Assembly: GCA_037157565.1 (NCBI GenBank) | Contig: JAZHRO010000062.1 | Location: 124,001-188,000 of the forward strand | DNA: 64,000 bases | From: Thalassia testudinum | Lineage: Eukaryota; Streptophyta; Magnoliopsida; Alismatales; Hydrocharitaceae | Direction: 5' to 3' | In this document: positions 31,981-42,298 of the stretch, piece by piece | Layout of the letters: each line of letters opens with the position of its first letter | Position numbering within the stretch: the stretch's first letter is position 1 | The notes under the pieces: generated by a model | What the model was told of the DNA's origin: nothing | What the model saw: only the letters and a program-made list of their open reading frames with translations | Database searches by the model: none | Program-made: the position numbers and the translations under genes

Positions 31981-34138
31981 GGTGCTAGCCTCCTTTGATA
32001 GTACTGCCTATTGTCTTATTCTCGACTGTCACTTCGGGGTACAGTAGTCCTTAAAGAACCTCGCGACAGCAGGAATGTGATCAATGGCCTCGAGGAGAGG
32101 GATCTGAATATGCACTTCCTTGAACATTCTTCACGTCCTCGAAATTTCACATGTTTGTTTTCTGTACTACATTTCGTGTCAGAGCCTTGGGAAAAGGAAC
32201 GGGAATCTCAGGGTCAAGTGGCCTCTTGCCCTTATCTACCGTAGGTGGCTCCTGAGATGGATTCAAACCATTCTACGGTGAAGGGTGCGAAAAATTAGGA
32301 CCCACCTGCCTAAATGGTGGGTCGTAAGTCTTCTTCCCGCTCCTCAATGAAACAGCATTTGCATCAGCTTGCTATCCATGAGGTGGTGGAGGAGTGGAAG
32401 GGGCAGAGTATGCGGTGTTCTGTATCAGAGGTGGCTGGCCTTGAACGTAACCAGGTGGTATAGGAGGCGCCTGTAATATGGCGTGTGCCTGTCCCTATGA
32501 TGCCTGAAACCTGGGCAGGGTGCCTTGGTTCTGTACATATCGTGGGTTTGGGACAGGTTGGGAGGGCAAGGCTCCCAGGGTCCTATGCCCTTGTAGCAAT
32601 TGATTTTGCATGTTTTGTATGTTCTGTATTTGGTCTGCCGTTGCCTTCATGATCTGCAAGCTATCCTGAGTAGACTTTCACACTGATTCTTGCAGCTCTT
32701 CTTTCAGTGCCTCCAAATTGGCTCACTTTAGAAGGTGACCGGCAGCTTGATGCAGTGGCTGATAGACAGAGCATGATTGCTGCTACTGAGATGGGAATGG
32801 CTGTTGCCTAGGGTATGTGTTTTGTGCATTCCCATTTTGCCTGGTCTGGTAGTGTGGATTTTGATGGTGTCTCTGTGAGTTACCTGATGAGGAGAAGTTA
32901 GGATGTTGGCGCCAACTAGGGTTATACGTCTTTGAGTACGAGTTATTACGCCCGTGTCCTTGAATAGCATCGACGTCTTCGTAGGCTGATGATGTCTGAG
33001 GCATATATTCATCAAGGGAATATGCATTATAATTATCATGTGGTGCATAACCCTGATCATATGGTGCCAGATCAAGATTGTTCGCAGGATCCTGATATTC
33101 AAGATCCCGTGAATATGAAGGAAGTGCATCTCGAGTGAACAGATTAACTCGAGCAGGAGGGGTTCGGGATGCATAAGAGGGTCTCGGGGTAGCAGAATTT
33201 CTGACCAGATCCTATTGACCTCGAGCTATGTCATTGATTTTCTTTCCCAGCAATCCATCTTTCCTAGCTACTTGGCGATAATTTCCATATCAGCTTGAAC
33301 AAACTCTACTTGAGCCTCATGGACATTAACTCGCTGTTGTCTAGGACACTAGAATTGGTTCATTGATGCGGCATTCATTGAATTCTCCGCTAGAGACTCG
33401 AATAACCCAAATGCGCTATTTTCGCCTTTCGCAAGGAAATTCCCGCCACTGGATGCATCGGCCAAATATCGATGTGTGTCATCCAGCCCATGGTAACAAA
33501 TCTGAGCTAGGTGCCATTTGGGTAAAGCATGGTGCGGTCATTTTCTCAGGAGATCATGAAATTGGTCCCAAGCGCCATGCAACTTCTCCTCAGGTCTCTG
33601 GGAGAAAGTTGTGATCGCTCGCCTCATCGCATTCGTCTGATCAATCGGGAAGAACTTCAAAGGAATTCACGTCGTAATTCCAGCCATGTTCCAATTGACT
33701 TCTCGATGGTCTTGAACCAGTACGAAGCTTTATCCTTGAGAGAAAATGGAAAAAGCTTCATCAGAACAATTCCAAGATCTATGTTCTAGGGTCGAGCCAT
33801 TTCCGCGATCTGACTCAGGTCCTCTAAATGCTGGAATGGATCTTCGTTCGCGTTCCATAAAAGTAATTTTGGATTAGCCCAATTAGATTGGGCTTGAGCT
33901 CAAACGCATCTCTACCTGTGGGAATCTGGACTAGAGGTGCGACAATCGACGCTGTCGGATCATAGAAATCCCGAAGCTGTTCTCCTCGTGGTGGATGTTA
34001 CATTCTGTCCAAAGTGTTCAAGATACGGTTTATGTTATGTTTCTGCCGCTCCTCAAATTCAACGACCCAAGCTTCCAGACGAGCCATTGGGTCCAGATTT
34101 GCTGGATCCTGAGCAGGTCAAGGTCCAGGGTTAGCCAT
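31981..34138 (-). pseudogene. gag: E2 gag, decayed
   Basis: The gag start is ATG 34138 (MANPGP..), with DPMARLEAWVVEFEERQ shortly after and HPPRGEQLRDFYDP about 60 codons in. This is comparable to the E0 gag N-terminus. The central part is broken into several frames. At 32240-31985 the conserved C-terminal segment IPLLEAIDHIPAVARFFKDY occurs, then the protease. The region 33174-32728 is Gln/His/Asn-rich low complexity, probably the gag linker. No intact zinc knuckle was found. Confidence 0.72.
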
Positions 34139-35810
34139 CTTGGCTAAGAGGGAAGAAGATGAGTATGGGGGAGAAGATGGTCCGGGCAAGGTGACTCGCC
34201 TCCTTGGGAATGGCTCCTAAGGTCCAACCAGTTGAGGTCTTAGTGACCTCCTTCCTTGCATACACTAGCCAACCCCTGGGTTGGTGCAGCTAGTCGGACA
34301 AGGATAAGGCGCTGTCAATCAGATGGTCATTATGATCAGATGACCGGATTTTTCATTTTGGGTTCAAATTCCTGAAGAAAAATTTGTTGGGAACCTACTG
34401 AAAGTGATTCCCGCCTCTCAAGCTAACCTAGCCAATCTGGTTACGAGGGGACTAAGAGGAAGGTTCTTCCTTCGGCTTGCGCCTCTGGTTCCGTTGACCC
34501 TCAAGCCACGGTCATTTGACACTACCCCGCAGACTTAGTCACCAGGTTTGGCCAGGGAGGTTGAAAACACCCAGTCGTATGACAATGAATTCGGGTTGAT
34601 TTTGTGTTTTAGAATTTATTTTAACCCTTTTTTCTTCACTAGGATTTAGGGTGAGTGGCCCACAAGGTGACCAGGCTCACTGGCTAAACACTAGACTTAG
34701 CTAAGTATAAGTTAGCTCAAGTGTGGTCTCTAGAGTGTAACCCTAAAGGTGTAATCTAAGGTTCATGGAATTCTAGGGTTTTTTTTCCTTCTTTTCAGTA
34801 GACCACAAGAATAAAAATAGTACTCTGAACAAAATTGGAATCCAAATAAATTTAAATTTGATAAGTAGATTTCTTTTTCAATTATCTTTTCAGAGAATAT
34901 TTTTTTATAATTTTTACTATTTTAACTGAATTTATAGGGATTTTTAATTATCAGGGGGTCAGATCTGGAATTTTGACTCCTGGTCCATTTTTTGCTTTGA
35001 AATAGTATCAAATGATTTTCAAAAATTCTGGAAAAATATGTAAATTAAATCTAATGGGATCATCTTTCAAACCACACTATTTTCGTCAAAACAGATTTGT
35101 GGATTGCTCAGAATAAATTTTTGAATTTTGAAAATTTTCAGATTTGGGTCAGTTTGACCGCCTTACACTTCGCAAATTTTTCAAAATTTTGTACTTAGAA
35201 TTTTTTCAAATAAATGGTGTCGTTTGAAATATGGTTTAAAAATAAAGTACTTGCCTGAATTTTAGAATTTTTTGCTCATTAATTTTTTGGCAAATGAATT
35301 TTTAAGTCAGAAATTGAAGTTTGGCCAAATTTCAACAAGTGGTGGAAAAGGTTTTAAAAAGGGATTTGAAATTCAAATTCAAATTCCACCAAAAGATTTT
35401 TTTATTTTTTTTTCAAATGTCTTTTTGGAGGGAAAAACTTTTTCAATTTTTTTTTATTTTTTCTTTTTTTTTCCTCAAACTAACCTAAGATTCAAACAGA
35501 AACCTAATATAACAACCTAAAGGAAAAATATTTTTGTTGCTTTTTTTTTCAAGATATGCATTTTTTTTTTTTCAGAAAGAAATTTCTAACCTAGAGTTCA
35601 AACAAAAATTCTAAGCTAAGGAAGAGGTGTGCACCTGCCTTTTTTTCTTCGCGCTCGATGTGTGTGCAGATCCTGCTTTTCCTGATTTCCTGCACATCCA
35701 ACAAATAAGTAGAGGAAGATTTGTCACTAAAAGCTTTAGATTGAGAATCAATTGTGTTGCCTCCTTGGCAACACAATTGATTCTCAATCTAAAGCTTTTA
35801 GTGACAAATC
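34139..35810 (-). other. E2 leader, with conserved block and large hairpin
   Basis: The 34200-34580 part matches the E1 leader block at 7820-8140. The part from 34600 to 35600 is A/T-rich with poly-A/T runs, like the first kilobase of the E1 leader. A perfect 44-bp inverted repeat lies at 35718-35811, touching the primer site. There are no supported genes; frame 35272-35520 is low-complexity. Confidence 0.72.
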
Positions 35811-35811
35811 C
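35718..35811. repeat. Perfect 44-bp inverted repeat beside the E2 primer site
   Basis: The left arm 35718-35761 and right arm 35768-35811 are exact reverse complements, with a 6-base loop (CTCCTT). The arms contain AAAAGCTTTAGATTGAG and its complement. The right arm ends where the primer site begins. Such a perfect arm pair stands out against the decayed surroundings. Confidence 0.95.
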
Positions 35812-35828
35812 CTCGGCAACGATGCCAT
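35811..35828 (-). promoter_or_regulatory. Primer binding site of E2 (tRNA-Asp type)
   Basis: The minus strand reads TGGCATCGTTGCCGAGGG, two bases inside the LTR end. It matches the tRNA-Asp complement except at three or four positions. Confidence 0.85.
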
Positions 35829-35830
35829 TT

Positions 35831-37994
35831 GACTCGACGTGGAAATCATGAGTTTAAGGAAAATAACGTTGTAGTATAGTTGCGAAATCCACTCGTCCAA
35901 AATAATTTTTATAATAACGAGACTTGAGTCCCGGTCGTTCGTCTCTAAGAGACATTTTGGAAATGCAAATTCAAATTTGATCTTGCTCACTCTACTCATT
36001 TAAAATTGCATGTCGATTTATACTGAATACGTATTAATATATGACATGCTGCTGCCAGAATATCAAAAATTGAAAGCATGCAACTTTAATCACACCAAAA
36101 GATGATAATCAGGCACATGGTGATTTTCAACAAACGTATATATATATATATGTATATATAAATATTTTCATTGAGGCATGATGGTGGTTACAACATAGGT
36201 AGCAGAATGCATGTATAGGGAAATTTAAATCTAGCTAACAGAAAATATGTGCACGTGTGGATCTGCAAGAGACTGCTCATGCACCATGCAAGAAGGAGAG
36301 ATAGCTACACTACTAAGCAATAAATAAAGCAATAAATATACAAATAACTATGCTACTTATCTAGCTAACAGAATGAAGAGCATTCGAAGGTGGGCTCCGA
36401 TGGCCTTTGAGTGGGTGAGAGGAGAAAGAGGGGTGGCTAATGGTGCTTAGGATGGCCCTTGGAGAGAGGTTGGAGAAGGTGATCTAGGCTCTTGGCATGG
36501 AGGTGGTGATGGCCATGGTGTACTCGTGGAGATGGAGGTGGAGGTGTAGGTGGAATGAGTGGAATGGAGCCAAAGAGCGAAGATTGACCAAATGGCAACC
36601 CCTTAGGTCTTTTTATAGGCCTCAGAGATTCTCTCTAGAGAATTATGGAATTCTCTAGAGGGGCCTATGGTGGGAGCTCCTGGGAGAGGGAGAGAGAGGG
36701 TGGATGGGTGGTTTTTAGATCCACATTTGGTGGATCTAAAAATTGAATGCATCTTGGTTGCTATTTTTAGCAACCAAGGCAACAACACATGGTAGAGAGT
36801 TCTAGAGAACTCTAGCTAGTATAATTTCGTGTAGGTGGTGTGTGGGTCGAAACCTAGGTGGCTAGGTTGATTAGGTTAGGTTCTAGTGGGTTTAGGTCAA
36901 TGTAGGTCACAAATTAGGGTTGCAAACCCTAATTCACTAAGGTAAAATGCAATTAAACTTTATACAAGTTTAATTGGGTGTGTGAAAGCCTAATTGAGAG
37001 TAAAACAACTAAATTAAGTTAGGTTTAGGTCAATTAGACTCTCACTAAGTCCAATTGGGCTGTGTGTGCTGAGATCAGGGCTCAATTGGACTCACTGAGT
37101 CCAATTGAGTAGGCTGATGAAATTGACTATGATCCAAGTCAATTAGGTTTAGTGAGGACCTAATTAGGTCCTTAGGGAGGTCTAGAGGTGATGTACTAGG
37201 GTTAGTGAACCTTAATTTATGTTCCTAGGGGGTTAGAATTGGGTTTAGGGACCTAAGAACTCAAGATCAAGGCTTGAATTCCAAAATAGAAACTGGAGAA
37301 CAGTTATGGACATCCAATAAAGTTATCAAATGTCTTATAATGAAAAATCAGAAGTCTAGACTTGTTGTCTAGATGTCTAATCAGAGTCAGGAGGGATTCT
37401 GGGTTCTGTCTTGGGTATTCTGCAGAAATTGGACGTCTGACCAAGTGTTTGGACGTCCAATAATGATGCAGATGTGGGTTTGAGGTGTGTGGGTTGTGGC
37501 TAAGGGTTCTGGACATCCTATAACTCATTTGGACATCCAGGAATAGGCTAGAATTAGGGTTTTAGGGCTTCCTAGGGTGCAGTGACCGAATCTAAGGGTG
37601 GCTAAGGGTTAGGGAAGCTTCTAGGCTATCTTTGGGCTAGGGTGGACCTAAGTTCTTCACTATTTACTGCTTTATTCCTACTTAACAGAATAGCATACCT
37701 CAAATCCCTTACATTATTGTCTACTACATCTACTCTAGGTCTTCTGCTCCAGTTTTGCTCCAACTCTAGCTTCAGGTCCAGCTTTAGATCCAGTCTCAGA
37801 TCCAGCTCCTGAGCTTCTTATTACCTATAAATTATATAATGCATTTAATCAGTACATTATAGCATTATTTTATGCATAGCCACAGAAAAATAGTAAAGAT
37901 GCAAATAATGCTTGTGCATGCATGAACTACCCTAACTTATGCTTGGTCCTAGCCTAATTTAGGTCAATTAAGACCTATGATTGCTGCACAATCA
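35831..37994 (-). repeat. 5' LTR of E2 (family D)
   Basis: It runs between TGACTCGACGTG and ..GATTGCTGCACAATCA (2164 bp) and is homologous to the LINE-split 3' LTR. On the minus strand it has a TATA-like CTATAAAAAGACC near 36613. It carries a run of GGACATCC/GGACGTCC motifs at 37305-37545. Near its inner end is CGTTGTAGTATAGT (35868-35881), identical to part of tRNA-Asp on this strand and so complementary in the element RNA. Confidence 0.9.
36136..36160. repeat. TA microsatellite in the E2 5' LTR
   Basis: An alternating TA run is interrupted by two TG steps. The 3' LTR has a much shorter version near 17610, so the tract changed length after insertion. Confidence 0.8.
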
Positions 37995-39175
37995 AGAGAC
38001 TACTGGTGCTCTATGACTAGTGTAAGAAATCTTAAATTCTGGATAATTGGATAATGATACTCGGAGTTAGGCACAGTTTTCGCTCTCAGTTCTTGTGTAC
38101 AAATTTTTTTTGTGAGAATCCTTGTGAGAGCCACCAAATAAGGCAAATACACAGAGAGTGGGTTCTGATAAAACTAAGACTGAGGTGGATAGCCATGATT
38201 GTCCTTCATGGAATCCTCAACTGAAAGAGGGTACTGATATTAAGGTCAGAAATACGCTGTCCTATTAATGCCCTGCCTAGTGCCGAGAATAGGCACTTCC
38301 ACCAAACAAGCCACCCGATATCCTCTTGAACACTCCTAATTTTGAATAATGCCTCATGAATAAAATTATGTATGCTATGTTGCATTGTGTTAGTAGATAT
38401 GGCATTATATTAGTATATAAAAAAAATAAAAGAAAAAAAAGGAAGAGAAAAGAAGAAAAAAAAACTTTCCATATTGAGAAGTGTGAGTTATGTTGAGGCA
38501 ACAACACCTATCATCTTCACGATCCACCAAATACAACCTTAACCTACTTTTCCTGTATTTCTAATCGCCTAAATATAGACTGAAGGATTCTGACTTAGTC
38601 ATAGGGTTATTAGAACCTAATTTAAGTGTAATGCCATGAGAGACCACCAAATATATCCACAAAACTGGTGAGATGTGAGCTTAGGAAGAAAAAGAAAAGA
38701 AAAAAAAAGAAAAAGGAAAAAGAAAGAGAGAAGAAAAAGTATAAAAGACTTAAGAGAGCACAGTTTTCCAACCTCTCTCTAAGATGATTTATTTAATAAT
38801 CTGGAAATTTAGATTTTGAAATACTAGTCTCTATGTAGCACCAGAACAAAGTGAGCCAACAAATACAAAACTAGTTAACTCAGACATCTACCTAAGTTAA
38901 AAAGCCAGGGCTAAAACTAGAGGATATTCTGTGTCCCTGAGAGAAGAGGTTTTCCTATCCTAATAGAATTTTACTGAGGGTCAAGTACGGGCTTTAGATG
39001 TATGTTGACTTTTCGCATGATTCCATTGCAGAAGCTACACCACTACACATTCACAGTTATCTGGATTCTAAATTTCTGGATGAAACAAAAAGAAATAAAT
39101 CCTTAGTCAAACTCTTAATAGAATATATTTAGTCTTGCACTTGCTAGGGACTAGCAAGATTTAGGCATGGGGGTA
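37995..39175 (+). other. E1 3' spacer after E2, ending in a polypurine tract
   Basis: It continues the E1 spacer from 17305. It holds the conserved module: a G/C-rich core at 38059-38100, CCACCAAA(T/C)A motifs at 38131, 38299, 38524, 38644 and a variant at 38856, and purine-rich runs at 38440 and 38690. It ends TTGCTAGGGACTAGCAAGAT and then CATGGGGGTA, the polypurine tract next to the 3' LTR. No ORF is supported. Confidence 0.75.
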
Positions 39176-40549
39176 TGATTGTGTAGCAATCATAGGCCCT
39201 AATCCACCTGAATTAAGTTAGAACCTAGTTTAACTTATGCATTCTACATGCATTTGCATTGTACTTTACATCATAGTTTATTTATTAGTTTTGTAAATAA
39301 TAAATGCCATATTATGTGCTAATTGAGAGGCATTAACAATGGCAATTAATTCGAGGCTACGGATGACTGATCCAACCATTTGGATCAGCTCAGAATGACG
39401 ACGGGAGTCCAATGTTTCCAAGATCACATCGATCAGACTTCCGTAGCATCCTATAGAGTCCACAGAAGAGTAAGAGCCAAGAGGCAAATAGGTGGAAATC
39501 CGAACCTCAGATGACAAATCCAACCTCATGGATGGATCCAAATTAGCGATCAAAGTCCAGCGATCAGCGATCAAAGTGTGGGCCATTGGATCTTCATCCA
39601 ATGGCCACAATATGGCCATGTCGATTGCCTTAACCGCTCCTCATCAGTGGAGAACCATCCTCAGCTGTTGGATCTTCATCCAATGGTTGAGAGTAGCTAA
39701 GCGAAGAATGCAAATGCGACAATCCACGCACGTAGCACAGTAGAGAGCGCGCTTGTGCGAGAATGAACGATGCACGTTTGAATCGACTTGAAACGCAAAA
39801 TCAAGAGGTGGTGGAGCGTGAAGGAAATCCATCCGTTGGGTCAGCATTGGATGGTGCGAGAGCGGATACGTGGTGCATGATTGTGCATCTGATGGACATG
39901 CGCGATCCAATACCCTATGTGAATGCACGATCACACATGGTTCCTAAGGTGGTGGCGTGCTTGATTTAAGTCGTTCGATCGTGAGATCGAACGACTGTAA
40001 TCAAAGGTGCGTGTTTTGAAATGAGGCATGTGAGAAATATGAGGCCGACACATTGAAGGAGCAAAGCAAATGTGTGAAGAAGAGGAAAGCACGTGCAGAG
40101 GCATCCGATGGCCATCCAAGGGCAGCGGGGCCTGACACATGGAGCCATCTGGTGTGCTCCGAGCATAGAATGCGCAAATAAGTTGATTTTGAGGCCAGAT
40201 CTGATCCGTTGATCTCTCGATCAACGGATCTGATCACTAGACCCTTAATGAAGCTATAAAAGAAGGCCCAGGGCCCCCTGGTGGAAGCCAACTCTTCCCA
40301 ACTCTTCCATCTTCTTCCACCAGAACTCCTCCAGACCCTCTCTAATTCTTCAGACCTTCTTCTCTGGCTCTCTCTGTCTCTGGCTCTCTTCCTTTGGAGC
40401 GCCCACCAAGCCACCATGGTGGATCGCTGTTGCATTCCCCAGCCTCTCCAGAAGGCCACCACGGACCACTCGTGGTGCCCTTATTCTGCTAGATAGTGAT
40501 TTTAATTCTTGTTATAGTTAGATAGCAAGTACATGTTCTAGTTATAATT
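39176..40549 (+). repeat. 3' LTR of E1 (family A), truncated
   Basis: It starts TGATTGTGTAGCAATCATAGG and follows the 5' LTR up to CTAGTTATAATT (matching 6498-6509), lacking the last ~230 bp. An LTR-C-like sequence begins right there. A TATA box occurs at 40255-40261. A 12-bp-arm hairpin just upstream (40203-40230) is not in the 5' copy. Inverted repeats at 39583-39604 and near 39667-39684 match those of the 5' LTR. Confidence 0.83.
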
Positions 40550-41465
40550 TGATGGGAACGCCATCATGAGTCATAGCTAGCTCAATTTAGTCACTATCAA
40601 GGAATAAATGCTCCTACATAATTGTCAGAAGGCCATAATTCATTGCAAATCTATTCTGAAAGAAAGATAAGAAACTAGGGTTAAAACTACAATTTTACCA
40701 TCATATCTTGAATGTAGAACAACCTTGGGTTTTCTCAGGGATTAGTTAAGGATCAAATTACCTTATTGTCCAACAAGTGGGTTAGAACAGACAGAAAAAG
40801 GGTTTTCGCGTGTTTTGAGAAGTAAATGACTTCTGAAACCCTAAAAATAGACCCGCTTAATTAACTGAGGTTATGGTCAAGATAAAATTCACCTAAATCC
40901 TCTAAAATTCATAGAAAAATATTCTCTAGGGTTTGGTACCTACAATTTGACCATTAAAACCTGCCTTGATCCAAAACAGAGTCTCAGACTGACATTTACC
41001 CTAATTTGGGTTTTTACATAAATTACCCAGTCAAACTTGGTAAAAACCAAAATCCAACTTACCATTGAATTCCTTAGGCCCAAATTAGGTTTTTACCAAA
41101 ATTTAGGCCCAATCTAAGATCATGTTGACCAAGTTTGCATTTTGGTCCAGTCAGACTTTTTTCAGATCCTTAGCTTTTTGAATTCCTTGCAAATGGCCCC
41201 TTAACTTTACCATCATCTTCATAGAAAGGCCCCTACCACCATGAATTCTATTCCTACAAACTCCGGTGACCTAAACTTGGCACTTTCTCCTTGATTCCTT
41301 GACGAATCCCTCTCAAATTTGAAAGGGAAGTTCGTCAAGGAATTCCCTTCCTTTTGAGCCAATTCCCAAGCTCTCAAACTTTCCCAATCTCTCATGCGAA
41401 CGTGAGCCCTTAGACCTTCCACATAAGCTTTATTAGAGGCAATCAAAGGGGAAGATGTTCCCATT
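40550..41465 (+). repeat. LTR-C-like fragment in the E1 3' LTR
   Basis: It begins TGATGGGAACGCCATCATGAG and is homologous, in opposite orientation, to 15660-16575 and the right part of 46838-49351 (for example AATTTGGGT..TTA..AAATTACCCA and CAAATGGCCCCTTAACTTT). It covers about the first 900 bp of the LTR. Beyond 41465 comes the acidic ORF. Its left flank is TAATT (40545-40549). Confidence 0.7.
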
Positions 41466-42298
41466 AGATGAACTCGACTCGAGTGATAGTATCTTTATTA
41501 CATTTGATGAAGCGAGTCGTAGTCAAATAGTCAACCCAACTCCCATTCTTGATTTTGAGGTGGATTCTACAACCCATCCTAGGGATGCCAAACCTATACC
41601 TTCATCCCTGAGGGCTTTACACCTTAGTTAGATCTCCCGGAGGATGGTGATTCTGAAGTTAATAAATTCCATCGAAACAAATCATATTGGAAGGAAATGT
41701 TAATAACCATGACCCTCTACTCAAGGAACCAATATCCTCCACACACCATTATGATATTCTACATGTGTCTAATAGAGGTGACCCTAATGAGATTGATACT
41801 AAATTGGATGACTTGGATCAATATTTGTCTCAGGGATATGAAGATTTGATTTTTGAAGAAGACAAGGAAACACTTGAGCCGGGCTTTGAAGATTTTCCTA
41901 AGTCTCAGAGGCAAGTGGGAAGAAGCATAGAGGAGGAGGATGATGACTTTGAGGGGCCCAGACTCAAAGTATGGAGTGACTTTAATGGGGAATATGTTTT
42001 GTTCGAGGACTTACCCCCTGAGGATCTTACTGATTTAGCCAAATCTGGATTCCTACATACTTTTGACTACAAAGATCATCCTCTCGAACATTAGGAAGAA
42101 ATGGAAGCAATTAATACTCTTGATGAAGGAATCTATACACCTCAAGGGCAGGATCTTAGCATCGAGCAAGAACCTGGGGATGTCATTGTTGAGGACACTC
42201 ACAACCCTATTGCTTCCAACCCACCTTTACATGATAATGAAATGGGCGACACCCTTGATCGGTTCAATTTGGAAGTGAACATTTGGCCCATTCCATGA
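41466..42298 (+). pseudogene. Acidic ORF of unknown function in a retroelement remnant
   Basis: One frame is open from 41687 to 42298 except for a TAG at 42092. Upstream, 41466-41640 also reads as protein (DELDSSDSIFITFDEASRSQ; PILDFEVDSTTHPRD). The product is very acidic (SIEEEDDDFEGPRLKVW; FEDLPPEDLTDLAKSG), with no recognised domain, zinc knuckle or membrane segment. Its composition resembles the C-terminal part of the E1 ORF (8164-9430), and both lie next to family-C LTR sequence. It may be a retrotransposon accessory ORF. Confidence 0.5.

Larger units (their letters stand above)
17306..37994 (-). mobile_element. E2: nearly complete Athila-like Ty3/gypsy element
   Basis: The order on the minus strand is: 5' LTR 37994-35831, primer site 35828-35811, leader, gag, protease, RT, RNase H, integrase, spacer, polypurine tract and 3' LTR 26220-17306 (split by a LINE). 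Both LTRs measure about 2.15-2.16 kb once the LINE is removed. Flanking AAAGA (17301-17305) and AGAGA (37995-37999) look like a 5-bp target duplication with one change. E2 lies within the E1 spacer, whose halves join cleanly across it. All genes carry stops or frameshifts, so it is not autonomous now. Confidence 0.9.
4979..40549 (+). mobile_element. E1: Athila-like Ty3/gypsy element, plus strand, interrupted by E3 and E2
   Basis: The pieces in order are: 5' LTR 4979-6741, primer site 6745-6762, leader 6763-8163, decayed ORF 8164-9430, insertion E3, pol end and spacer 16576-17305, insertion E2, spacer 37995-39175, and 3' LTR 39176-40549 (truncated). The two LTRs share the same start (TGATTG.G.AGCAAT), the same internal blocks and the same TATA region. 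The spacer halves on either side of E2 match the contiguous spacer of E2 itself, which supports the reconstruction. Gag, protease, RT and integrase are not visible. Either they were lost around the E3 insertion or E1 was non-autonomous. Confidence 0.78.
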
